Shown here: piece after piece, positions 38,301-49,900 of the stretch
How positions within the stretch are numbered: the stretch's first letter is position 1
Layout: each line of letters opens with the position of its first letter
Source: Hirudo medicinalis
Taxonomy: Eukaryota; Annelida; Clitellata; Hirudinida; Hirudinidae
Length of the DNA: 64,000 bases
Direction of reading: 5' to 3'
Assembly (NCBI GenBank): GCA_011800805.1
Contig: MPNW01000957.1
Location: forward strand, 1 to 64,000
Notes under the pieces: generated by a model
What the model saw: the letters and a program-made list of their open reading frames with translations, nothing else
Told to the model about the DNA's origin: nothing
Databases searched by the model: none
Translations under genes and position numbers: made by a program

Positions 38301-41300
38301 GGTCTCACCCAGGAAATTTCCCTTCAACCGACTTATGCTTCCAAAGCTCGGCCTTCTTGGAGAAGCCTCGTCGGACTTCTTTGGAGTCACAAACATATGC
38401 GTCATCGTCATGTCAAAGAACACTGAACTGGCCAGGATAACCTTGAGTGCTTAAAACACCCCAGAAGTCGTTTTCTTCCAAAATAGGACTTCAGTTCATG
38501 GCAACATCACTGCTTATTTTAAAAATAATTTTTCCAATGGAGGTCCCATTCTATGAGGTTCGGTTAAATATTTCTAGTATTTGCGGATGAATCATTTTTA
38601 TGGTTTGAAGGTAAATTGATTTTAAAAAATAGAATAAAATAACAATTGTCAATTTGATAATTTTTAAACAAAATTTCGGAAATAAATTTGTAAATAACAA
38701 AAAGATAAGTAAAATAAAATTTAAGCAAACTAACTGCAATTCACTTCATCTATCCCATTTGGACAATCCCTAATATTATCGCAAAGTTTTGTGTTTGGAA
38801 GACAAAAAAATCTTGAAACAATATCACATCTTACATCGTCAGGGTTGCATAAATATGCAAATTCACCTTTGAATATTTAAATACCAGATGTATTACAAAG
38901 CAATTGTATTGGTTTTGTAATTTAAATAATTATTTTATTTCATTAATCAGCAAAATAATTGATCAAGTACTTAATGGCAGTTATCATAATCATGCTATGG
39001 TTGAATTATTAATTATTTATACTAGTTTTAAACAAACCTTTTTAAGCAAGAATTAGACAAGAATGATCAGTTATGAAAGCATATAATTAAATTATTTTAA
39101 GAAAATTTTCATAATTTTATAGATTTTGTAAATTTTATAGATTAATCAATCAACTAAACCGGGAAGCTGATTTTCATCATCTTTTGAGAGATTGGCTATG
39201 ACAGTTACTTCGCAGAGAATCAAAGCATGAATGTAAGTTCCTCGGTATTTCTCAATAGATACAATTTTGCCCAGTGGGTTAGGTTTTGCACACAGTACAT
39301 CAATATAGCTATCTACGTAAAAGAAGATATTTAGCAATTGAACACGACAATTTTAAAACCGTTTATATGTTCAATTAAAGTCTGCAATTGGTCTACAGAA
39401 TGATTAAGAAATTGTCAATGAACCCTGGCTTTTACATTTAATTAGAGTTTATTCAGAAAGTTTATTACCTGATTTACTAGTTGCATTTTCTTCAACATCT
39501 GCACAAACATTTTGTTTATAGTTATCGTCATCATTTGAAACGTATATCAAGAAAAAAATGTGGTCTTCGGTAACTAAAAATTGATTGAAATTGAAATTGA
39601 TTGCCTTTATAAAAAGGCAATTACAAGAAAATGTAATGATTTCCATGACATACATATTTAACTGAAAAATAAACCTGCAGCAGTTTGCTTAAAATTTATT
39701 ATTATCCTGTAAATGTAAAACTCCTCGCCAAGTAAAACACGCCACCAAGCCGGTTCACCATGTGTATAAACTCTGATGCATGACTTATTGTTGCCGTCCA
39801 CTGCGTTAAGTAGTTTTGTATCTGAATCAAACATCCCAGGCTGTTCTGTAGCTTTGCGAAGTGATACAGTCACTGAAATATTTAGAATAACAATTGAAAC
39901 GCTTATTTTTTAAGCAAATTAAATTAAATTCATAGTTCTAAAATAAAGTTGGCTGGAATTATAAATATAATTAACTAGGATTTGGATTTAGCAAGAGTTT
40001 TGAAAATTATTTATAAACAAATATGTTTGCCAAAGAAATGAGGTAAAACACTTACTCAATCCTGTTGCAAATACTTTCACCTCGCAGAACATCATTGGAT
40101 GGAAAAAATTTCCATATTTCTTTATCGTTATAATTTTACCAGATATTGGCTCATCGCAAAGAAGCGTTACAAACTCATTCACAAATTCTGTTGTGAAAGT
40201 TAATGGAATGAGTTGGTTATTGTTCCTAAGGATTTCTACTTCCCATTAACCATATTTATTTTATGATAATTTGTAGATTAAAAACTCAATCTCTTGAAAG
40301 AAGAATTAACGGACAAATTGGCAAGCTATTAAGGCTCCTGGTATTTTTAGGAGGGGTTGGAATGGTAAAATTCAATTTTGATTACAAATGCTTCTTTTAT
40401 TGCAATTTTTTTTTATTTTTTACCAACTAACCGATAAATTATTATTGCTTGTTTAATTAATGATATTAAATAGACAAAATCATCATATTCTCAGCGATTA
40501 TCGCGATTTACAATGGAGAGCATATAGCCAATCACGATAGAGCACGGAAACAGGAAGTGATACAGAAAGGCAGAGGGTGCTCCGAAAAACGATTATTTCT
40601 TTGTTGAACAAGCTTGACGAGGAAACAGGATATTCGATAAAAGTAGAACTTTCAAAAATCTTAACTATTTCAAGTTCTGAACTACATTAAATATTGTCCA
40701 AGAAACTTATTGTATCTTCATAATAATAATTCTGATGAAAGATGCAATCGTAACAAGATGTTCAATCAAGAACTAAAAGAGGCAAGATAATTTTTAATCG
40801 TCTACAAAACCCAGCGAAATATAAGTGCAATTCGTAGGAGTTTTTAAACAATTGAGAAGCTTAAAAGAAATGTAATTTTAACGCAGTTTTAGAAAATTTA
40901 GACTACATTCATTCTTATTAAGCAAATTATAATTATTATTAATTAAGTGGTTATTGAAAAAAGGTGTCAAGATATTGTTGATATTACAAATTAAATTCAT
41001 AAAGTACAATCGCATTACTTGAGGTAAACAGATTGGATAAACGTATGATAAGGCTGCTTGATCTTTAGCCCAGCTCATTTGTAATTATCCGATCTCTTGA
41101 GTGCCTTGTGTATCCGAATAGGATGTGGAGACACTTTTTAATCGTTCTACCATTTACATAACGCCCCTATCCCACGTCTTTCCCTAGCAGTGCAGGCTGG
41201 GTTGCGAACATGACACATTACGACCTACATCATTATCGCCGCTTGCAGGAACGCAACCCATTCGGGCACCATTCGTCATTTCCTAGATCGAAGTCACAGC

Positions 41301-43046
41301 CGAAGCTCTCTCCGAGATCGAAGCTCGAGCATCTTCATTCCTGCATTCTTTATATTAATATGTCATCTAACCCCAACTTAGCCAGCCGTTCTATGCTACT
41401 CCAGAGAATGAGTACTTGGCATGCAACGCTATCTTAGAAGCTGCTGAATGCGACATCAGTTGTCAAGCGTTGATTCGAAGCCTAGCCGTCACTTCTACAA
41501 ACCCTTAATAAAACGTCTAATAAAAAAAGCCTCTCTGATGCTTTGTATTTAAGTAATTTAGTTACATTTACAATTTCGACGCTGATTTTCTTGTCAAATA
41601 AAGACATAAAGCGCTTCCTTAATGCTGACCCTTGAGATATATTATTTGAGTTTCCTTTGTGGCTTTAATGCTTGCGTTTAAGGTATTTTGTTGAATAAAA
41701 TTTGTCCAAATTCGAAAAAAAAAACAAAAAAAAAAACAAAACATGGACTTTGTTGTAACAACGCATTACAGTACATGGACTGTACTGGTATCGTTTATAA
41801 GGAGTTATTTGCAGAGCTCTAGGTTCTATTATTATTACAACGTTGTCGTGTTGTCTTGTAACAAATACATGTCGAAATAAAGTTCATTTCTATTTCTTTT
41901 CAAGTCGAGATAAATAATAAAGACCCAACAGATCTCATCCTCATCCTGCATCCTTATATTTCGGACTTTATCCGAAGCGATCAAACCACCATGCAATTAA
42001 ACATGAGTGAAATGTTTTAAGTGAAATGTTCTATAATTTATATCATAAATATCTAGGTTGATGTGATGATGTCATTTATTTATTCTCGTATGTTATCAAA
42101 TCTAACCTGGTTTAACTGATCCTCGGTACATCGTGCATAAATTATTCTCTGGATTTTCCTCATTATCTGAGACGTACGCACTCAAATAACGCCAATAATG
42201 TGGAGCTAAAAATTGTACGAATTAATTTTAAAAAATGTTATTAAATGAGATATATGTAATATACGCATGTTATATCAATTTGATAGTGGAAAAAAAAGGT
42301 TATGAAACCCTGGCGAGCCTAGGGCACTTGCCCCCATGCCCCTGCCCATTCTCTATCTCGCAGCGAACCTGCATGTGACTTTTAACAAAATGCATTTAAT
42401 TATCGCGATAATTTGTGGCAGCTCATAATGTTAAAACGTCATACTGTAGCACGTTAGAGATTCATGACATGTAAGGGTGCCAAAAAAAGTTTGGATCAAA
42501 CAGTAACCATGCTTCAAAGCTCTCGTAAGCTAAGTAAGTAAGTAAAAGTTACTTCAACAAATATCCTAGGTTGCCAGTAAAACATTAAATGACCTATTGC
42601 TTCATCGGGCTTGAAGAGCAACTCAATTTTGTAAACGAGAAAGGTTTTTGCGAGTACCATCCTCCACCAAGCATGTTCAGTTTTGTTTACCCCCGTGATC
42701 ATTGAACAAGTATGTCTAGATCCATCGACTGCCAGTGTGGAATTTTGGGATACCAACGTCTTACTTTGAAAAGTCCTAGCAACTTCAGTATTTGGCACTA
42801 AAAATGTGTCATACAAACCATGTCACTTTCTAATTCTTTCATATTCTAATAATAAAAGTTAAAATTTAAAATTATTATTAGTTTAAAAATTAAATAAAAT
42901 AACTCAAAAAAGAGATTAGGTCCATATATTTCTGAAAATATAAATTAGTTAGCACGAAAAACAAATAACTGTAAAAGCTGCAAACCTTCATAACTTGATG
43001 GAGTCTTAATCAAGAGAAATATCATGAAAAATGTTGCTAGCATCAT
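32302..43046 (-). CDS. Copy 5: secreted fucolectin-LDLa-SRCR-S1 protease homologue with Ser195 to Asn
   Basis: 18-exon model, 837 aa, phases consistent. Exons: 43046-42986, 42797-42594, 42205-42107, 40187-40056, 39872-39675, 39573-39469, 39312-39160, 38866-38735, 36754-36644, 36385-36269, 36102-35964, 35859-35743, 35671-35619, 35508-35325, 34960-34695, 32872-32691, 32632-32479, 32408-32302. Signal peptide aa 1-20. Fucolectin-type domains 21-165 and 166-317. LDLa repeats 318-361, 362-398 and 399-437. SRCR-like 438-540 (GYYVCKTNWNTQKA). S1 domain 541-802. His57 (LTAAHC) and Asp102 (KNDIGLL) are present, but the active-site motif is GDNGGP, a Ser195-to-Asn change that should abolish normal catalysis. 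The frame is otherwise fully open, so this reads as a pseudoenzyme and not a pseudogene. Activation site PY|ILNG; Asn at the 189 position. The tail ends in YYNTYHC. A LINE fragment and a SINE lie in its introns. Confidence 0.87.
33225..33600 (+). mobile_element. Possible Ty3/Gypsy 3' coding remnant
   Basis: Pieces in shifting frames resemble the end of a Gypsy-type polyprotein: QRSGPVK near 33231, then an arginine-rich PRDRPRGRRKFSLPDPR stretch near 33475-33530, followed by stops. It is GC-richer than its flanks. It lies in the intron between the 34960-34695 and 32872-32691 exons of copy 5. Similarity is weak and the assignment tentative. Confidence 0.35.
37040..37920 (+). mobile_element. LINE 3' fragment: RNase H domain and terminal zinc finger
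   Basis: Open from about 37037 to the stop at 37802-37804. RNase H motifs are visible (FIDSLSSL near 37163; WVPAHVEIPGNDQADALAK near 37288-37343), then a C-terminal Cys/His motif CQTCPQEDETVQHFLMEWP near 37617-37672. This matches the end of I/Jockey-type non-LTR elements. The reverse transcriptase is missing, as expected from 5' truncation. The 3' side ends in AATAAAATACTACTACTAC near 37907-37924. It sits in the intron between the first and second LDLa exons of copy 5, on the opposite strand to the gene. Confidence 0.75.
41145..41280 (-). mobile_element. tRNA-derived SINE fragment, inverted
   Basis: On the minus strand: GCCCGAATGGGTTGCGTTCC, GCAAGCGGCGATAATG, GTCGTAATGTGTCATGTTCG, CAACCCAGCCTGCACTGC and a GGATAGGGGCG block, matching the 26409 copy in order. 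It lies in the long intron of copy 5 between exons 42107 and 40187. Confidence 0.65.
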
Positions 43047-43933
43047 ATTCGAAGCAAATTTGACAAATTAAATGTTAAAATGCATTTCAGCAGATTTATC
43101 TGCTCATAATCACCATAGATAAGCCGGCCGATCTGAACCGTTAAACAATGTGATATAATAAGTGAATATGTATTTGTTAGTGAACATTGAGATTGAAGAT
43201 AATGGGTCCGCAATCAAAGATATGATTTCATGGGCAATACATGGGTTAATGGTATCAAGGCCACAACTGAGAGGTACTAAGAGAATTAGCAAATTTGTTA
43301 ATTTCTAAAGGAGTAGTTGGAAGAAAGCTTTTGAATTGAAACTGAGGCTGATTGAGAAATTATCGACTAATAAATGATCTATACAGTTTAATGTTTGTTG
43401 GGCATGACTTAAGAAGAGCAGAAGTCATCTATGGCTGCTTTAATTAATTATATAATTTAATAATTAAGTTTTTACAATTTTGCGTTTGCGGATAATTTTC
43501 ATATTTAATAAGTCTATTGCAAATTAAATTAGACATTATTATTCTACCAGACAAAATGCTTCATCGGTAACTTAATTCCCCATTCATGGGGACATCGTTG
43601 CCATTTATAACATTTAAATTATTTTATTAAAATTAACATACATTCAAAATGTTTTATAGCACTCATGGACTTCTCACTGAAGGTTTATCTCTAAAGAAAG
43701 ACCATATGTACTTGCTCATTTGATCAAGATAGTGATAATGCATTGCGTTACACGAACACAAAGATGACAATGATATGACAAATTCAAGCAGGTTCGGTAA
43801 ATCATGAAAAAGATGTGAAGTTAATTTTTTGTTGAGTCATGATTTATTCATTTCATGAATAACATTTAGATTGTAAAACGCTTTCTAATATCTGTACATT
43901 TCAAGCAATGGCTCTGAGTTAATAAAAAAAAAA
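43047..43933. other. Spacer between copies 6 and 5
   Basis: About 890 bases of AT-rich sequence between the stop of copy 6 and the start codon of copy 5. It must contain the terminator of one and the promoter of the other, but I see no distinctive element. Confidence 0.4.
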
Positions 43934-46900
43934 CTAGTCAGACAAATACTTCTTTATGAATTTCAGGTAATGATCTACTCTTGTAAAAATACTGTTTGTG
44001 CATCCCCTCGTCAAATTAAACCTCGAAACGAATGAGAAGCTAACAATTCCAATTTGCGTCCATATTCCAAGGTCATTTTTACAAACCAGTGGTCCGCCGC
44101 TGTCACCCTATGAAATTAAATAATTTTTCAAAAATAGCTAGAAATAAATCGTTTATTAAATATTTTGTTAAGTATTAATATATATGCATTAACAGTCTAT
44201 TCATAAGTAAAGAATACTGAGTAATATGTACATTCTCCAGTTTATATTTAAAATATTGTTGTATGATAAGGGGATTTCTAAATATTCTAAATATGATAAA
44301 ACTTTCCTTATTTGCCATACTCGGCAAAATGGAAAATGGCAAGACATGGCTTTAGATATAACAATATAACACTCGTAAAAACTTAGTTACAAAATTAATT
44401 AATGGCTCTTCACAATGAAAACTTTGATTGGATAATTAGAATCTAGGCATGGCAAGTTATCATTGAAGGAAAGATGTCAGTCTCATCGAGAACACTTTAC
44501 CTCGCAAAAATTAACTCCGGAAATTGTCGGCACAGAGCCTCCACAAAAGAGGTCGCTATTTTTCATAAATCTTCTATAATATTCCTCGACATCCTGTCCT
44601 ATTTCAAATAAATTTTTAGCACATATCTTGTTGGGTATAACATTCATCCTCCCCTGCATTAAGAATTTCGCCGAGTATCCTGCTATTGTAAACAGAATAA
44701 CTACAACATTTAACATAAAATCACGATAAAAATGCATTTCACCAACATTCGCTAGTATAACCCAAACCGGTTAAAACACAGTAGCGAAAAGGCAAGAGTT
44801 TAAAATTCATTTTGTAATTTGGTATACAAATCGGCCTGGTGTAATGTGTGAATTCTATTAAGTCCACTGTCTGAATCAATGCGATGTCATACTCATAGAG
44901 ATCCTCCCTATAACCAGGGTGAGGTATGAGTCGAGAAACGGCATGCTTCTTCACTGATGGGTCGTTTCTAACATGGGTGCCCATTACTAGGTATATTTCC
45001 GATGTGTTTTTTATGTTGCTATTAAGGTATGTTTATTCATTGTCACTATTCATTAATAACGAACACTATTTATATTAACTAATCTTTATGACTTTACTGA
45101 TCTTTACGAAGGCTAAATTATTTGTCACTAACTTTATACAATGAGCTGCAGTGAGCACCCATTCGTGGTCCAGGAGACTTCCTCCACATTTATCGTCCCC
45201 ATTTATAAATATTTGAACGTGCCACGGCCATGCACCGGGTTTAGCCCTTTCTCCATTGATGACATATGGTCCAAACTCGTTTTCTGGCAGTCCGCGCATG
45301 CCACAGACTGCAAACAAGGAAGGTCACTAAAATTCTAAACCTCATATTTCTTTGCTCAGTATTTTATAAATAATCATAAAATTTAAAATAAATAAAAAAA
45401 GTGTATTAATTACAACCATTTAAGGGGACCTATTATGTACATATTCATTCATGGATCTGTTTGTAAAGTGCTTGTCTAATAAAATGCCTTTCATTTATAC
45501 CCATGCTTTCCTGTAACCCATTCACTTTTTAATAAATTAACAAATTGGATGATGGTTAGTAGCACACTTTCACTAAATATTTTATCCTTATTCTGAATGA
45601 ATCTTCGTCAAGGATGCAATCATAAACATGAATTTACAACTAATTAGCTTAAATTAGTTTAAGACATATATGACAAAACGTAATTTAACCTTCATTTGTT
45701 AAGTTTGTACACAACAATCTCACGAACTTGTTAGAAGGGCAGCGAATTCTGGATAATTGTTTTGAGTTATTGAAAGTCCTTAGTGTGGTGTAATAAATTC
45801 AAATTATAAATATTAATTGTTTTAATATAAATGCACTAAACTTCTTTTCGAACATAGATAGAAAAGTTGATGTAAAATCATCCTTCATTTTGGTTCCATT
45901 TCTTTCCAAACTTTTTAGCACCAGGATTTTTGAAACATTTCCTTTAGAATATTTAGTTATCTGGTGAATACTGCAGAAATAGATATAAAAAAAAATTAAG
46001 CTGTTCATTTCATTTAAGACTTGAACTTTCAAAGTGGATTTCTGAAATTAAAGAGCTATATCAATGCAATCACTTGAAGCCCATTGATCTGCAGGCATAT
46101 AAACTGATTTTATTTTGCCATCTTGTTGAACAAATAACATAATCTGGCTCTCCTTTGAATGTTGCTTCAAGGTATTCAGCCTCCACATTAAACTCACTAA
46201 ATTTCACTGCGAGTTGAAAAATTATTAGATATCCTAGGTTAAACCTAAAGCTTAAAGATAAATAAGTCTTAATATTATTCAACAGTTAGTATTATTTTTT
46301 AACGACTATTATTACATTATATCGGCATTTGAAATTATTCTCAATTAATCCTCACGGCATCCAAGTTCATCAGATAAATCTGGACAATCAACGAAGCCAT
46401 CACATCTCTTCACGCGAGCAATGCAAAAATTATTTTTTGAGCATTTGAATTTGTCATTTCTGCATGAAACTGTTTTAAATTTAAGAATGTGTATATTTCA
46501 TAAATTTGAAATTCAGAAATAAAAATATATGTATATATATATTATATATATATATATATCATACAAGCCTTGTAAAGTTCGGTCCCAGACAGATCAAGCT
46601 CCCAAGTGAGCCGAAACCATCAAGAAGGCAGAGGGAACTTGAGATTCTCAGGAAGGAAAAGAAAGTACTTCGACGTCGCTGGAAGGAGGCTGATGAAAGT
46701 GAAAAGGATGGTCTAACGGAGCTATGGAGTGATATCAAAAGGCGAGCTAGGGATCTTCACCGAGCAGAGAATGCCAGGATTAAGAAGTATGAAAGAAGGC
46801 GAGCAAGACAAAATTTCTTCAAAGACCCGTACAGATTTGGGAAATCATTACTCGACCCTCCAAAGTCGGGTATGTTAAAAGTGGATCAGTCAGAACTGGA

Positions 46901-49900
46901 GGAGCATCTGTCAAGAACGTACAGTGATGACTTCCGCAGCGTTCCATTGGGCGAGAGGCAGGACATTCCGACGGTCCCTCTGCCGACAAACTCCTTCAAT
47001 TTAGCGGTTCCGTCCTACGAGGAAGTCAAGAGTGTTGTCAGAAAAGCCAGAAACAGGTCAGCACCAGGACCGAATGGGATCCCCTACCTCCTCTACAAGA
47101 GATGTCCCAGGGTATTAAAAATTCTGCACATGCTCGTTGNAAATTCTGAGGAGAGTGTTTGTCGAAACCCTCAAGGTCAGAAATCAGGAAACCGCTACAT
47201 GGAAAATGATGAAGGAGACTTTGGACGCGATTGGTGGAGTGTTCCCTCCCGGAAGATTTAAAGTATGGCTGGTTCAGTTTGGGCTCATCCCAAGGCTAAT
47301 GTGGCCATTAACAATGTACGAGATTGGCCTGCCTACAGTGGAAGCAATGGAGAGGTGCATCAACAGACTTACCAGGAAATGGCTGGGATTGCCTCCGGGG
47401 CTTTCGTCAGTTGCCCTCTGCAACAGGAGCGCAAAACTGAAAATGCCGTTCAGGTATGTTGCTGAAGAGTTCAGAATTAGCAAGATCAGAACGCAGTTAA
47501 TGATCAACAACTCCACAGACAGTACAATATGTGGATCCAAGCCGCTGCTCAGATCTGGGAGGAAATTCAATGCCCAAGAAGAAATAGAAAAGTCAAGAGA
47601 AGTTCTGAACTTCGAGGAGATACGAGGCCCCATCCAAGTCGGTCGTCATGGAATCGGCTAGAGTCACTCCATCAGGTGGACACAGGCCAACGCCGCCCAA
47701 AGATCGGCGTTAATCATCCAAGAGAGGAAAAGGTATATAGAAAATGCCAGGATCACAAAAGCAGTGCAGCAAGGCCAACAAGGACAGTGGACAACGTGGG
47801 ATGAGGCCCTACAGAGACCAATCTCAAGGAGCGACATATGGAGCATGCCACCGCTCCGGCTGTCTTTTGTGATAAGATCCCTGTATGATCAACTACCCTC
47901 TCGTGACAACCTGCGGAAATGGGGAATGGTAGAAGATTCCTGGTGTGCGCTCTGTGGAGAGGTCCAGACGCTTCGGCATGTTTCATCAAGTTGTAAGTAT
48001 GCCCTAGCGCAAGGTCGGTATACCTGGCGGCACAACCAAGTGTTGCAAATATTGGTTGAAACAATGGAGTCAGCCTGTTCGAAGCCAAACGCTCGCGAGT
48101 CGTCCCACAGAGGAGGATGTATTTTCTGCGAGAAGGTGCATCTCAGTATGCCAGGAGTAAATACAAAACTCCAAGGAGAGATCTCCTGAAGAATGCAAAT
48201 GATTGGACATTTGGACATGGATGCAATGACAGCAGCCGACATCGGAGGGATGGAGCACTATCCCCAGGTGATTCAGGAGAGTGAAAAAAGGCCAGATGCA
48301 GTAATGGAATCCAAGAAAACAGACACCATCATCGTAGCAGAACTGATAGTTCCTTGGGAAGACAGAATGGAGCAGAGCAACGTGCTCAAAGAAGATAGGT
48401 ATTCTGAACTCACGATGGACCTCATTGACAAAGGGTATAGAGTGCACTTCTTTGCCATCGAAGTTGGAGCACGGNATTGGTGGGTAGGTCCAGTTACACC
48501 TTCCTTAGAGAGATTGGCCTACCAGGTAGAGAGAGGAACAAAGTTATGGAACGAATGTCGAAGGCTGCCGAAACGGCTTCCCATTGGTTGTGGACAAAAC
48601 GATGCAGCCAATATCATGTTTCCATTAAGCAGCCAATGGTAGGAAGCGAGGTCCTCCTGTTAGGTCGGCGAGAGGTTTCCTCTCAAGTCGGCGCATGCTA
48701 GGCCTACATAAACGGCGAAACAAGAGGCCGACTTTCAGTGCGTCGAGGAGCGTGGACGAAGAAGGAGGAATGAAGAAGAATTGTTGAGAGAAAGTGGAGA
48801 AAACAAGTACAAGCCAGCAGAGACACCCGGCTGATCACCGGGTGCGGCCCAACTCCAGAAAGCGTCAGGAGATCAGGGCTGAAACGCTTGAAAACGGGGT
48901 CACTCCTCTGAGGAATCTCTGCTGGAGCTCCGCATTAACGAAGTTTCACATTCTATTTTATATATATATATATATATATAGATAGATATTTAAACACAGG
49001 GCCGCCTAGGAAATTCTGGCCCATAGGCGCAACACCGAAGGGGTCCCCAAGTTACGTCAATTTGGTAATGGAAAACAAAAAATAGGTCGATTGTAAAATT
49101 TAATACTTTATATCCGGGTGGGCCCCAAATAATTGCCAGGCCTCTCGGCGGCCCTATACATAAACTATATGAATATATTTATATTTTTAAATATTTATAA
49201 TTTTTAAAGATATATATATATATATTATTTAAATATACTAAAAATATATATATAAATAAAACTTAAAAGCTTATAAAATTATGTAAAACTTAATGACCAC
49301 ATGTTGAAATTTCTTCATCATCTCCATGCGGGCAATCCTTTACACCATCGCACAGCCAATTATCAGTTATGCATCGTCCGTTTCTGCATGCAAATTCTGA
49401 TTCAAGGCATGCTGCGAAGCACAGACAATATAATGGTTTGAATTCTAACATCTAACCTAATTTAATTTTGTAATTAACACATTTAATTCTTTCAATAAAA
49501 TGAATCTGGAGTCAAGCAGATTAATTTTGCTCTATTTTCAAATTCACTCAATACTGTAAAATGAATGATGTGAAGAATTTAAATTTCAGTAATTTGATGT
49601 CAGTAAGCTTGAGCTTCATTAATAATAAGATCATTAACTCTCAAGAAGTTAATAGCTTGTAAGTCAAATAAACTGACTGCAATTTATTTCATCGCTGCCA
49701 TCGGGGCAATGATTGATCTTGTCACAAATAAATACTTTGGAAAGACAGGATGACCTTGCCAGGCATTTAAAGGTTGCGCCTGTACATGCTGTTAGGTATT
49801 TTAGAGATTTATAGATTGTAATTTTTAATTTCAACCATACACAAATCTAGAAAAATGTATCTAATAGTGTACGATGTTATCCCATCAAACTCTATCCAAT

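Larger units (their letters stand above)
46560..48955 (+). mobile_element. R2-type non-LTR retrotransposon, 5'-truncated, missing its catalytic core
   Basis: Longest copy of the family here. 46585-47139 is one frame: a charged N-terminal part, then [20 protein letters not shown], the start of the reverse-transcriptase fingers. At the N (47140) the sequence jumps to the thumb region, so the palm with its catalytic Asp pair is absent. 47141-48470 continues in one frame with stops at 47659-47661 and 48187-48189. It includes a C2HC zinc knuckle (CALCG...LRHVSSSC, about 47944-47992) and an endonuclease-like block ([15 protein letters not shown], then FFAIEVGAR). A frame change at the N at 48475 leads into [16 protein letters not shown]. 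The 3' UTR at 48820-48930 has CACCCGG/CCGGGTG arms. Both sides abut (TA)n tracts. Confidence 0.82.

Noticed and set aside
32302..43046. Copy 5 as a pseudogene because of GDNGGP
   Set aside because: All 18 exons join in phase with no stop over 837 codons, so a catalytically inactive but expressed protein is more likely.
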